A stretch of DNA of 64,000 nucleotides from the NCBI GenBank assembly GCA_023700805.1, contig JAMPYF010000011.1:1-64000 (forward strand), in the 5' to 3' direction. Source of the stretch: Sulfuritalea sp. (GTDB lineage: Bacteria > Pseudomonadota > Gammaproteobacteria > Burkholderiales > Rhodocyclaceae). Made by a program: the position numbers and the translations under genes. The notes under the pieces were generated by a model. It searched no databases and was not told the DNA's origin. It was given only the letters and a program-made list of their open reading frames with translations. Shown piece after piece: positions 40,947-49,959 of the stretch (positions within the stretch are counted from its first letter, which is position 1; each line of letters starts with the position of its first letter).

Positions 40947-42434
40947 ATGGCGAACTACACCTACGAGCACACTCCCGATCGCGGGGCCACGGCCGGCGTG
41001 CTGGCCTACCTGGGCACCGCCTGCGCCGTGCTGCTGCTGATGATGCTGGTCGGCCTGCTGATGCGGCTGGAACAGGCGCAGATCATCGACCTCGGCGCGA
41101 ACTGGTTCTACGAACTGATGACCCTGCACGGCGCCGGCATGGTCGGCATCGCCGGCATCGCCGGGGCCGCCGTGATGTGGCACTTCCTGCGCCAGTACGT
41201 GGAGTTGTCGCCCGCCATCTTCATGGCCAATCTGGCGCTGTTCCTGGTCGGCGTGGCGATGATCATCGGCAGCATCGTGTTCGGGCATTTCCACGCCGCG
41301 TGGACCTTCCTCTACCCGATGCCGTCCAAGGCGATGGGCATGTGGAGCCAGGAAGCGGCGGCCCTGTTCATGGGCGGGCTGCTGGTGATCGGCGTCGGCT
41401 TCCTCCTGATGCACCTCGACATCGCGCGCGCCATCATCGCCCGCTACGGCAATTTCGCCCGCGCCCTGGGCTGGCCGCAGCTCTTCGTCCATGACGACGG
41501 CAAGGCGCCGCCGCCGACCGTGGTGGCGAGCACCATGGTCACCATCGTGAACATCGTCGGCCTGGTGGTCGGCGCCAGCATCCTGACCATGATGCTGGTG
41601 AACCTCTACCTGCCCGAGTTCACCATCGACCCGATGCTGGCCAAGGGCATGATCTATTTCTTCGGCCACGTCTTCATCAACGCCACGATCTACATGGCGG
41701 TGATCGCGGTGTACGAAATCCTGCCGCGCTACACCCAGCGCCCGTGGAAAGCCAACAGGGTCTTCCTCGCCTCGTGGAGCGCATCGACGCTGATGGTGAT
41801 GTTCATCTTCCCGCACCACCTGCTGATGGATTTCGCCTTCCCGCAATGGATGCTGATCATGGGCCACATCATCGGCTACCTGAACACCGTGCCAATCCTG
41901 GTGGTCACCGGCTACGGCGCGCTGATGATCGTGTTCCGCTCCGGCATCCGCTGGGACATGGCCTCGCGCCTGCTGTTCCTCTCGCTGTTCGGCTGGGCCG
42001 CGGGCGCCATGCCGGCCTTCATCGACGGCACGATCACGGTCAATTACGTGATGCACAACACGCTGTGGGTGCCCGGGCATTTCCATACCTACCTGCTGTT
42101 GGGCATGGTGGCGATGGTCTTCGGCTTCATCTACTACCTCGGCAAGCCGGCGCAGCACGTTCGCGAGAGCTGGCTCGACCGCGCCGCCTTCTGGGGCTTC
42201 ACGAGCGGCGCGCTGGGTTTCACCCTGAGCTTCCTCTACGCCGGCAAGGAAAGCGTGGCGCGCCGCTATGCGGTGCACCTGCCCGAGTGGCTGCCCTACG
42301 ACCGCGCCGGCTCGCTGTTCGCGGCGCTGGTGGTCGCCTCGTCGCTGATCTTCGTGCTGCGTTTCTTCAGCCGCCTCGGCGCGGCCGGCCGCGACTACGC
42401 GCGGGCCCCGCTGGCACAGGGCGCGGCGGCATGA
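40947..42434 (+). CDS. norY: Heme-copper oxidase superfamily subunit I, probable sNOR type
   Basis: LHGAGMVG, FFGHVFINATIYM, FPHHLLMDF, WVPGHFHTYL; lacks HPEVY. Confidence 0.72.
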   Translation: MANYTYEHTPDRGATAGVLAYLGTACAVLLLMMLVGLLMRLEQAQIIDLGANWFYELMTLHGAGMVGIAGIAGAAVMWHFLRQYVELSPAIFMANLALFLVGVAMIIGSIVFGHFHAAWTFLYPMPSKAMGMWSQEAAALFMGGLLVIGVGFLLMHLDIARAIIARYGNFARALGWPQLFVHDDGKAPPPTVVASTMVTIVNIVGLVVGASILTMMLVNLYLPEFTIDPMLAKGMIYFFGHVFINATIYMAVIAVYEILPRYTQRPWKANRVFLASWSASTLMVMFIFPHHLLMDFAFPQWMLIMGHIIGYLNTVPILVVTGYGALMIVFRSGIRWDMASRLLFLSLFGWAAGAMPAFIDGTITVNYVMHNTLWVPGHFHTYLLLGMVAMVFGFIYYLGKPAQHVRESWLDRAAFWGFTSGALGFTLSFLYAGKESVARRYAVHLPEWLPYDRAGSLFAALVVASSLIFVLRFFSRLGAAGRDYARAPLAQGAAA

Positions 42435-43045
42435 AAGCGGGCAGGGCCGGCCTGGTCGCCACCGCCCTGGTGACCCTGCTCGGCGTCGGCGTGTTCTGGT
42501 CGGGCACCGACGGCTTCACCGCCTTCACCGCCGAAACCGCGCGCCGCGCCGACATCCTGCGCAGCCCGCGCAGCCTGCCCGCTGCCGCGCTGGAAGACCA
42601 GGACGGCCGCCGCTTCGGCCTGCAGGATTACCAGGGCCGGCTGCTCGCGGTGGAGTTCATCTACACGCGCTGCACCACCCTCTGCCGCAGCCTCGGCATG
42701 GCCTTCCGCCAGGTCCGCGAGCGCCTGCCGGCGCAGGCGCTGGGACGCGACGTGGCCCTGCTCAGCATCAGCTTCGACGCCGCGCGCGACGACCCGGCCA
42801 GCCTCAAGGCCTATGGCCAGGCCTTCGGCGCCGACGGCGCGCACTGGCGCATTGCGCGCATCCGCAACCCGGACGAAGTCGCGCCGCTGCTGGCGGCCTT
42901 CGGCGTGGTGGTGATTGCCGACGGGCTCGGCGGCTTCGAGCACAACGCCGCCATCCACCTGCTCGGCCGCGACGGCAGGCTGGCGCAGATCAGCGACATC
43001 GACCAGCCCCTCGAATTCGCCGACCGCATCGCGAGATCGCTATGA
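42431..43045 (+). CDS. senC: SCO1/SenC family protein
   Basis: VEFIYTRCTTLCRSLGMAFRQVRERL. Confidence 0.9.
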   Translation: MKAGRAGLVATALVTLLGVGVFWSGTDGFTAFTAETARRADILRSPRSLPAAALEDQDGRRFGLQDYQGRLLAVEFIYTRCTTLCRSLGMAFRQVRERLPAQALGRDVALLSISFDAARDDPASLKAYGQAFGADGAHWRIARIRNPDEVAPLLAAFGVVVIADGLGGFEHNAAIHLLGRDGRLAQISDIDQPLEFADRIARSL

Positions 43046-43653
43046 ACCGGCACACCCGCATCGGCCTCGGCGCCTGCTATCTGTTCCTCGCCACACCCGT
43101 GGCGCGCAGCGCGCTGGAAGCCGCGATGAGCACCCACATGCTGCTGCAGATTCCGCTCCTGGCCGCCGCCGGCGTGCTGCTCGCGCGCCTGCTGCCGGCG
43201 CAGCGCCAGGATGCGCTGCTGACCGCCTGCGGCGGCGCGCTGCCCCTGGTCGTGCTGGCGCTGTTCGCTTCCAGCTACTGGATGCTGCCGCGCGCGCTGG
43301 ATGCCGCGCTCGGCGACCCGCTGACCGAGGCCGCCAAATTCGTCAGCCTGCCGCTGCTGGTCGGCCTGCCGCTGGCGCTGGCCTGGCGCCAGCTCACGGC
43401 CATCGGCCGCGGCTTCGTCTGGACCAATTTCATCAGCATGCTGGCGGTGCTCGGCTGGCTCTACATCGCCGCGCCGGTGCGCGTCTGCAACAACTACCTG
43501 GTCGATGAGCAGGGCAGCACCGGCTGGCTGATGGTGAAGTTCGCGCTGCTGCTCTTCGCCGGCTGGCTGGCCACCCTGTTCGTCGGCGGCACGCCCGCGC
43601 CGGCGAGTGCGCCGGCCGCGACCGGCGACGACCGGCAAGCCAATCCGGCCTGA
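43042..43653 (+). CDS. Membrane protein in norSY-senC-orf1-like position
   Basis: Several TM helices; ATGA overlap with senC. Confidence 0.65.
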   Translation: MNRHTRIGLGACYLFLATPVARSALEAAMSTHMLLQIPLLAAAGVLLARLLPAQRQDALLTACGGALPLVVLALFASSYWMLPRALDAALGDPLTEAAKFVSLPLLVGLPLALAWRQLTAIGRGFVWTNFISMLAVLGWLYIAAPVRVCNNYLVDEQGSTGWLMVKFALLLFAGWLATLFVGGTPAPASAPAATGDDRQANPA

Positions 43654-43664
43654 AGGAGAAACCG

Positions 43665-44534
43665 ATGGACTACGTCGCACCCACTCAACTCATGGAAGAA
43701 ATCGGCGCCGCCGCCGCGAAGAAAGCCGGGCTCGGTACGCAGGCCATGCTGCTCAAGGGCTTTCTTTCCGGCGCGCTGCTGGCCTATGCCACCGCCTTCG
43801 CCTTCAAGGCCGCCGACGGTTTCTCGGGCGGCGCCGCGGCGCTGATCGCCGGCGCGGTGTTCCCGGTCGGCTTCGCAATGATCGTGCTGCTCGGGCTGGA
43901 ACTGGCCACCGGCAACTTCGCCGTGCTGCCGGTCGGCATCGCGCGCGGCAAGGTCAGCTGGGAGCAGACGCTGCGCAACTGGGGCTGGGTCTATCTGGGC
44001 AATTTCCTCGGCTGCGTGTTCACCGGCTTCCTCATCGCACTGGCGCTGACCGAGGCCTTCATCCAGGGGCCGGGGCCGCTCGGCGCCAAGATCATCGCCG
44101 TCGCCGAGGCGAAAACGCTGAGCTATCAACACGCCGGCATCAACGGCTGGCTGACCGCCTTGGTCAAGGGCGTGCTGTGCAACTGGATGGTCGCGATGGG
44201 CACCGTGCTGGCGCTGAGCTCCACCGCCAGCACCGGCAAGATCGCCTCGATCTGGCTCCCGGTGTCCACCTTCTTCGCCCTCGCGCTCGAGCATTCCATC
44301 GTCAATATGTTCGTGATCCCCACCGCCATGATGCTCGGCGCCGACATCACGGTAACGCAATGGCTGGTGTGGAACCAACTGCCGGTGACGCTGGGCAACA
44401 TCGTCGGCGGCGCCGTGCTGACCGGCCTGCTGCTGCACTGCTGCAACCCGGCCGGCGCGCAAGGCCGGAGCAAGCCGCAACGCCAGGGACTGGCCCCGGC
44501 CGAGGCCGCCGTCAACCCCGCTGCGCTGCCTTGA
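43665..44534 (+). CDS. Formate/nitrite transporter (FNT) family channel
   Basis: LELATGNFAVLPVGIARGKVSWEQTLRNWGWVYLGNFLG...GVLCNWMVAMG...EHSIVNMFVIPTAM. Confidence 0.93.
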   Translation: MDYVAPTQLMEEIGAAAAKKAGLGTQAMLLKGFLSGALLAYATAFAFKAADGFSGGAAALIAGAVFPVGFAMIVLLGLELATGNFAVLPVGIARGKVSWEQTLRNWGWVYLGNFLGCVFTGFLIALALTEAFIQGPGPLGAKIIAVAEAKTLSYQHAGINGWLTALVKGVLCNWMVAMGTVLALSSTASTGKIASIWLPVSTFFALALEHSIVNMFVIPTAMMLGADITVTQWLVWNQLPVTLGNIVGGAVLTGLLLHCCNPAGAQGRSKPQRQGLAPAEAAVNPAALP

Positions 44535-45015
44535 AGGCCGAAAAATCCGACTTGCGGTAATGCTTCTCCGAAACGAAGCGATCGAGCAGCAGCGCGTCCT
44601 CGGTGGTCTTCAGCCCGCCGGAGAGCCGCGCCACCTCCTTGCCCTGGCCGTCGAGGAAGACCAGCACCGGCCGCAGCTTGCGCGGATTGAAACGCTTGAC
44701 CGTGGCATGGCGCGGATCGTCGTCATCCATGTCGAGTTCGACGAAATCGGCATGGACGCCGACGTAGTTCTTGATGAATCTGGCACTGACTTCGGGCCTG
44801 CGCAGCACACTCACGGTGTAGCGGCACGTCCCTCAGTTCAGGTGATCGCCGAAGTACAGCAGCGCATGTCGCTCGGGCATGGCCTTCAGCTTCGCCACGG
44901 CCGCGATGTCGTCGCCGACCAGCGGCACCACGCCATCGAGGCGGTCCGCCGCTGCCGCCGGCAGACCGACTGCGGCGGCAAACAGAAAGCTGAACAGGTA
45001 AAACAGGCGTCTCAT
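44512..45015 (-). CDS. Candidate selenocysteine-containing thioredoxin-like periplasmic protein (UGA at 44833-44835)
   Basis: MRRLFYLFSFLFAAAVGLPAAAADRL...HALLYFGDHLN-U-GTCRYTVSVLRRPEVSARFIKNYVGVHADFVELDM...; one frame on both sides of UGA, SD GAGGAGAA. Confidence 0.75.
44801..44835 (-). promoter_or_regulatory. SECIS-like hairpin downstream of UGA
   Basis: UGAGGGACGUGCCGCUACACCGUGAGUGUGCUGCG: stem CGC/UACAC...GUGUG/GCG with GU in a 5-nt loop at nt 22-23 from the UGA. Confidence 0.6.
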
Positions 45016-45193
45016 CAGGTTCTCCTCGGCTGGTCTGCGGCGATCGCGCATAGCAGCAGACAGTGTGGTTCGGGAATTGGTTCCGCGAAACGCGACGCCG
45101 CGGCGCAGATTCCGGAACCTGCGATAGCGCAGCACCGCAGGCGGCATGCCTCGTCAGTCAAGAGTTGGCGCTGGCGGGACGGCGAGTCACCGT

Positions 45194-46301
45194 CTATGTG
45201 GCGAGGCGAACCACAAATCGCCGGACTTTCCTATCAGATGAAATGGGGCCGCCTCCGTCCAACCATGCCTGGGGAAGTTGCAACAGGCGGGGCATTTCAC
45301 TCTCCGCCCCCTCGTCCCTTGCCCGCTTCGCAATGTTCTCCAGCGCATGCAAATCCTCCGCATCCGCCGCCAGCGCCTCGCTCTCGCGGCGGTGGGCATC
45401 GAATGCCTCGAAACGCTCCTGGGCGATGGCCTTCGCCTGATCGGCACCGATGCTGCCAGCGTTCCGCAGAACCGGGCGCTCGTTGAAATCGAGCAGGCGG
45501 TCAACGTTCTGCCGCCAGTAGTCCAGCGTCAGATGCTGACGGTCCTTGGCGCGTGGTTCGGCCTGCTCGAGGAGGATGACCACCAGCCGATTGAGGGTGT
45601 CCACCTCGCCGGCGGAGAGGTAGTTCTTGGCGACGACGACGTCATGCTTGCGCACACCAGACCCGCTCCAGGTGGTGAGCGCCATGTTGGGCCGGGTCGG
45701 CGCGGGAGACGACGATTTCGGCGGCGGTCATCTGCGTCACGGCGTAAAGCAGCTTGTTCTGCACTTCGGCAAAGAAAAGCTGGGCTCCGCTGTCGTCGGC
45801 CCGGTAGTCGCTGGAAAGGGCGAAGAGATCGCGCACCTTCTGGTAGAAGCGCTTCTCGGACGCGCGTATCTCGCGAATGCGGGCCAGTAGTTCGTCGAAG
45901 TAGCCCCACCCGCCCGGGTCTTTCAGGCGCTCGTCATCCATGACGAAGCCCTTGATCAGGTATTCGCCGAGGTGCGCGGTCGCCCACTGGCGAAACTCGG
46001 TGCCGCGCGGTGAGCGCACGCGATAGCCGATGGCCAAGATCATGGACAGGTTGTAGGTCAGGGTGCGGCGTTTGACCGGGCGCCCGCCCTCGGTCTGAAC
46101 TGTCAGGGATTCCTTGACAGTTGCCCCGGAGGTCAGCTCGCCTTTCTGGAGGATATTCTTTGCGTGAAGGCTGACGTTCTGCTTGGTGGTTGCAAACAGC
46201 TCGGCGATCTCGACCTGCGAGAGCCAAACGCTGCCATCCTCGGCGCGAAGTTTGACTTCCGTCTGGCCGTCATCGGTCTGGTAAAGGATCAATTCACTCA
46301 T
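45194..46301 (-). pseudogene. RhuM-family protein, frameshifted near 45685
   Basis: MSELILYQTDDGQTEVKLRAEDGSVWLSQVEIAELFATTKQNVSLH... (45642-46301) continues in another frame as MALTTWSGSGVRKHDVVVAKNYLSAGEVDTLNRLV... (45194-45685). Confidence 0.85.
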
Positions 46302-46381
46302 GCCGTGAGCACTCGGTTACGCAACGTACTGGATTTAATTCGAGCCTGGCCCGTTTGGTTCGCACACAAGTCATTTAGCAT

Positions 46382-46540
46382 GAATGCCTCGCACATACTC
46401 TACGCCCACGACGATATTCCTGACGCGCTGAAGGCCAAGCCGCAAAGTTTTGACGCCTGGTTCGCCGTCGCCTTTGCGTCCGAGGAACCCGCCGAGCATG
46501 GAAATCTGTCGGATGACCTCGCGAATCGTCGGCGCGGTGA
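46382..46540 (-). mobile_element. Remnant of an IS4-type transposase C-terminus
   Basis: REVIRQISMLGGFLGRKGDGEPGVKTLRLGLQRVRNIVVGVEYVRG. Confidence 0.7.
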
Positions 46541-46668
46541 GCGGAATCGGCTTCTTCGCCAGGATATACGCGCCCGGCGGAACTCCCGGGGACAAATCAC
46601 GTTTCGGACCAGGGTACAAGATACCGGCCCAAGACTGACGGAGACCGTGGCCTGTCCCCTGTTTGCCC

Positions 46669-47262
46669 TCATTGCCGCCGGTCTTCGGCCTGGAGGGCCA
46701 GCAGCTCTTCCGCGCTGTTGATATTGCCAAAGGCCTCGGCTTCGTCATCGAAGACTACCTCGGCGACTTTCAGGGAGGCGTGCCAGAGGCCGACCTTGCG
46801 CCCGCCGGCTGCCAGAAAGGCGTCGAGTTGCGGCAGCAGGTCGCGCCGCACCAGGCAGAACGCGCGATGCACCCGCTCGCCGGTGCGGGCGACGGCAAGT
46901 TGCGCCTGGTCGGCGCTCAGCGCGGCATGCAAGCGCGCGACCAGGTCCGCCGGCAGAAACGGCGAGTCGCAGGGCGCCGTCACCAGCAGCGGCGTCGTGG
47001 CTTGCGCCAGTGCCGCCTGCAGCCCGGCGAGCGGACCGGCGAAGCCGGCAATCCGGTCGGGCAGCACCGGACAGCCGAATTCCGCATAGCGGCCGAGGTT
47101 CTGGTTGGCGCTGATCAGCACGCTGCGCACTTGCGGTGCCAGGCGCTCCAGCACCCACAGCGCCATGGGCCGCCCCCGCAGCTCCTGCAGGCCCTTGTCG
47201 ATGCCGCCCATGCGCCGCCCCTGGCCGCCTGCAAGGATCACGCCGGTGACATGTTCGATCAT
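46669..47262 (-). CDS. mobA: Molybdenum cofactor guanylyltransferase
   Basis: VTGVILAGGQGRRMGGIDKGLQELRGRPMALWVLERL. Confidence 0.92.
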   Translation of the reverse strand: MIEHVTGVILAGGQGRRMGGIDKGLQELRGRPMALWVLERLAPQVRSVLISANQNLGRYAEFGCPVLPDRIAGFAGPLAGLQAALAQATTPLLVTAPCDSPFLPADLVARLHAALSADQAQLAVARTGERVHRAFCLVRRDLLPQLDAFLAAGGRKVGLWHASLKVAEVVFDDEAEAFGNINSAEELLALQAEDRRQ

Positions 47263-47525
47263 CGCCGCACCAGGTTCCCAGCCATGGACACGCCGTCCAG
47301 CAGCAGGTCGCCGATGTCGGCATTCAGGGCGTTGCCGCGTTCGCGCCGCTGCCGGCTGCGCTCGCGTTCGCTGAACAGGATCGCCCCGGCCAGCAGCGCC
47401 GGGGCGGGCGGTGCGGCCTGTTTCAGCGCAAGCTGCTGATAGCCGGCCAGCGCCTGTTCGACCGCCTGCGGGTCGAGGATCGCGATCGGCGCGCGGCAGG
47501 AGGGGCAGGAGGGTCGGGGGGCCAT
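47259..47525 (-). pseudogene. Truncated duplicate of the zinc-ribbon gene at 35985-36710
   Basis: 211 bp (47289-47499) match 36015-36225 with two mismatches by eye; ORF still open, ATGA overlap with mobA. Confidence 0.75.
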
Positions 47526-47605
47526 GACGCGCAGAATACCAGTGCCGGCACGGCGCTGTCAGCGCCGCCGGACAGGCATCGATCGCTGCGGTATCCGCGG
47601 GTATT

Positions 47606-48460
47606 CTAGGCGGCTGCGGGCTGCGCCGACTCCCATGCCAGCATGGCCGCCTTGCGCTCGGGACCCCAGCGGTAATTGCCGATGTCGCCCGATTCCCGGA
47701 TGACGCGGTGACAGGGAATCAGATAGGCGATGCGGTTTGCGGCCAGGGCGCTGCCGACGGCGCGCTGCGCCTGCGGCGAGCCGGCCAGGGCGGCCAGCCG
47801 ACTGTAGGAAACGCGCTGCGCCGGTTCGATGCCGATCAGCGCTTCCCAGACCTTGATCTGGAAATTGGTCCCGCGCAGGACCAGGTGCAGGCGATCCGAC
47901 CGCTGTCGGCCGCCGAAGATCTTCCCGGCCAGACGGATCGCCGCGCCATCGTCGGTGACCAGCTTCGCCCCGGGCCATTGGCTCGCAAGCGAGGCGATGC
48001 CTGAGTTGCGGTTGCCGTCGCAAAACGCCAGGTGGCAGATGCCGCGCGGCGTCCAGCCGATCAGAGCCTCGCCGAAGGGTGTCGGCGCATGACCATGGCC
48101 GATCAAGACTCCCTGTCCGCCTGCCTTGATTTCGCCCGGGGTCATGGCTTCGCAACTGACCATCAGGTCGTGGAGCCGCCCGCCGCCCGACAGGCCCGCC
48201 GCCGCGGCAACGGAAAGCATGTCGTCGCAGTCGCGCAGGGCCTGCTTGGCGTACTCCTTGGTCAGGTACTGAAGGAAGCGTTTGGGAGAAATGCCGGCCC
48301 AGGCAGCGAACACCCGCTGCAGGTGGTATTGGCTCAAATGCACCGCGGCGGCGACCTCGGCCAGTGAGGGCTGGCGCCGTGAATTGGCGCGGATGAACCT
48401 GATCGCGCGGGCGACGACGGCATAGTGCCGCCGGCCATCGTCCGCCGCCGCGTCAGCCAT
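47606..48460 (-). CDS. AraC-type HTH / methylated-DNA-protein-cysteine methyltransferase (Ada-like)
   Basis: AraC HTH plus RVSYSRLAALAGSPQAQRAVGSALAANRIAYLIPCHRVIRESGDIGNYRWG. Confidence 0.93.
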   Translation of the reverse strand: MADAAADDGRRHYAVVARAIRFIRANSRRQPSLAEVAAAVHLSQYHLQRVFAAWAGISPKRFLQYLTKEYAKQALRDCDDMLSVAAAAGLSGGGRLHDLMVSCEAMTPGEIKAGGQGVLIGHGHAPTPFGEALIGWTPRGICHLAFCDGNRNSGIASLASQWPGAKLVTDDGAAIRLAGKIFGGRQRSDRLHLVLRGTNFQIKVWEALIGIEPAQRVSYSRLAALAGSPQAQRAVGSALAANRIAYLIPCHRVIRESGDIGNYRWGPERKAAMLAWESAQPAAA

Positions 48461-49346
48461 TTGTCGTCGCCCTGGCCGGGGACAGATTGGCGAAGGAAAA
48501 CCCGGTGCAGAGCGCGGTACCGGCAATCACGATGGCGCCGCCGGCCAGGGTGTGCCAGCCGATGACTTCGCCGAGAAACACATGGCCCCAGAGCACGCCG
48601 AAGGCCGGAATCAGGAAAGTCACGGTCAGGGCCGGCGCGGGTCCGATGTCCGCCACGAGCCGGAAGTAGAGCAGATAGGCGACGCCGCTGCACAGCACGC
48701 CGAGGGCGAGCACCGCCGCAATGATTCCCGGGGCAGGCGCAGCAAGCACCGGAAAGAACGGCAGCGCGAAGGAGGCCAGCAGGGCCGCCGCCCACATGCT
48801 GCCATGTGCGTTGGCGAAGGGCTCGACGCTCGCCGCCGCCTTGACATAGACGCTGGCAATGCCGTAGGCAACGGCGGCGCCCAGTGCAGCGGCGATGGCC
48901 GGCCCGGAGCCGGGCAGCAAGGTAGCGCCGTCGAAGCCGACCAGCAGCCCGACGCCGGCGACGCCGAGCGCCAACCCGGAAGCTTCGCGCAGTTTCAGGC
49001 CGGTGCCTGTCCAGCTTGCGGCGACTGCCGCGCTCCAGATCGGCGACGTGGCATTCAGGATCGACAGCAGGGAGGCCGGCAGCGTCTGGGCGGCAAACGC
49101 GAACAACAGAAAGGGCAACGCGGTGTTGAGCAGGCCGAGGATCAGATAGTGGCGCCAATGCTGTCCGAGATTCAGGCGCTTGCCGAGAGCCAGGGCGACG
49201 GCCAGCAGGAACAGCGCGGCGGACAGCAGCCGGCCCTCGATCAGCACCGCCGGGCCGAGCACGGGCGCCGCGACCCGCATCAGGAGGAAGGACGCACCCC
49301 AGATTGCCGCAAGTGCGACAAGGCGGATCAGGCTGGCAGTGTTCAT
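48453..49346 (-). CDS. EamA/DMT-family transporter
   Basis: LAAIWGASFLLMRVAAPVLGPAVLIEGRLLSAALFLL, repeated 10-TM pattern. Confidence 0.88.
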   Translation of the reverse strand: MNTASLIRLVALAAIWGASFLLMRVAAPVLGPAVLIEGRLLSAALFLLAVALALGKRLNLGQHWRHYLILGLLNTALPFLLFAFAAQTLPASLLSILNATSPIWSAAVAASWTGTGLKLREASGLALGVAGVGLLVGFDGATLLPGSGPAIAAALGAAVAYGIASVYVKAAASVEPFANAHGSMWAAALLASFALPFFPVLAAPAPGIIAAVLALGVLCSGVAYLLYFRLVADIGPAPALTVTFLIPAFGVLWGHVFLGEVIGWHTLAGGAIVIAGTALCTGFSFANLSPARATTNG

Positions 49347-49463
49347 GTCAACGGGTGGCGGGAAGCATGGGCGCCAGTTTCAATCAGTCGGGTGGCAGCG
49401 GGCAACCCGATTCTTGCGCTCTTGCCGTCGGTCGCCTGTTGCATTTCACTGCCTCGTGCGGCC

Positions 49464-49850
49464 TCAGTAGACCAGGGTCGCCCATTCCGGATCGAGCGCG
49501 CGATCGACGAAGGCGCTGGCGGCTATCGTGCCGGCATACTCGGGAATCAGGGTCTCGTCCTTGGCGACCAGCGCGCCCATGGCCATGGCGCAGGCGCGAA
49601 AACTGACATCGAGGTTCGCCGCCTGACGCATCATGTGGTAGATCGAGGTTTCGCTCCCCGGCCAGGGTTTCAGGCCATCGGCGACGCCGGCCACCAGCAG
49701 GCGCACGGCGGGGCCGGCGAAGTGAATTTCCACTTCGCAATCGAAGGCTGCCGCCGCGGCGGCGTGTACGAAGGGCGTGGCGCAGAGTTGCGGACGCTCC
49801 GGCGTGGCCGACCAGAGCAGGATGGCGAGCTTGCTGCGCCGGGGGTTCAC
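49464..49850 (-). CDS. DsrE-like small protein (GTG start)
   Basis: KLAILLWSATPERPQLCATPFVHAAAAAAFDCEVEIHFAGPAVRLL...; SD GGAGG before GTG. Confidence 0.72.
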   Translation of the reverse strand: MNPRRSKLAILLWSATPERPQLCATPFVHAAAAAAFDCEVEIHFAGPAVRLLVAGVADGLKPWPGSETSIYHMMRQAANLDVSFRACAMAMGALVAKDETLIPEYAGTIAASAFVDRALDPEWATLVY

Positions 49851-49959
49851 AGGACTACCCTCCCCCCAGCCCCCTGCCCAAGGCAGGGGGTGACGGCAGT
49901 TCGCCGCTGCGCGGCTCCGGGTATTGGATGGCGCCCCTTCGGGCGGCCGTGCGGGGCGC

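Noticed and set aside
47101-47120. GGTTGGCGCTGATCAGC as another copy of the 24-bp repeat
   Set aside because: Matches only about 10 bases and lacks the AAGAG lead and ACGGCG tail; likely chance inside mobA. The partial match near 21235 in the dihydroorotase gene was rejected for the same reason.
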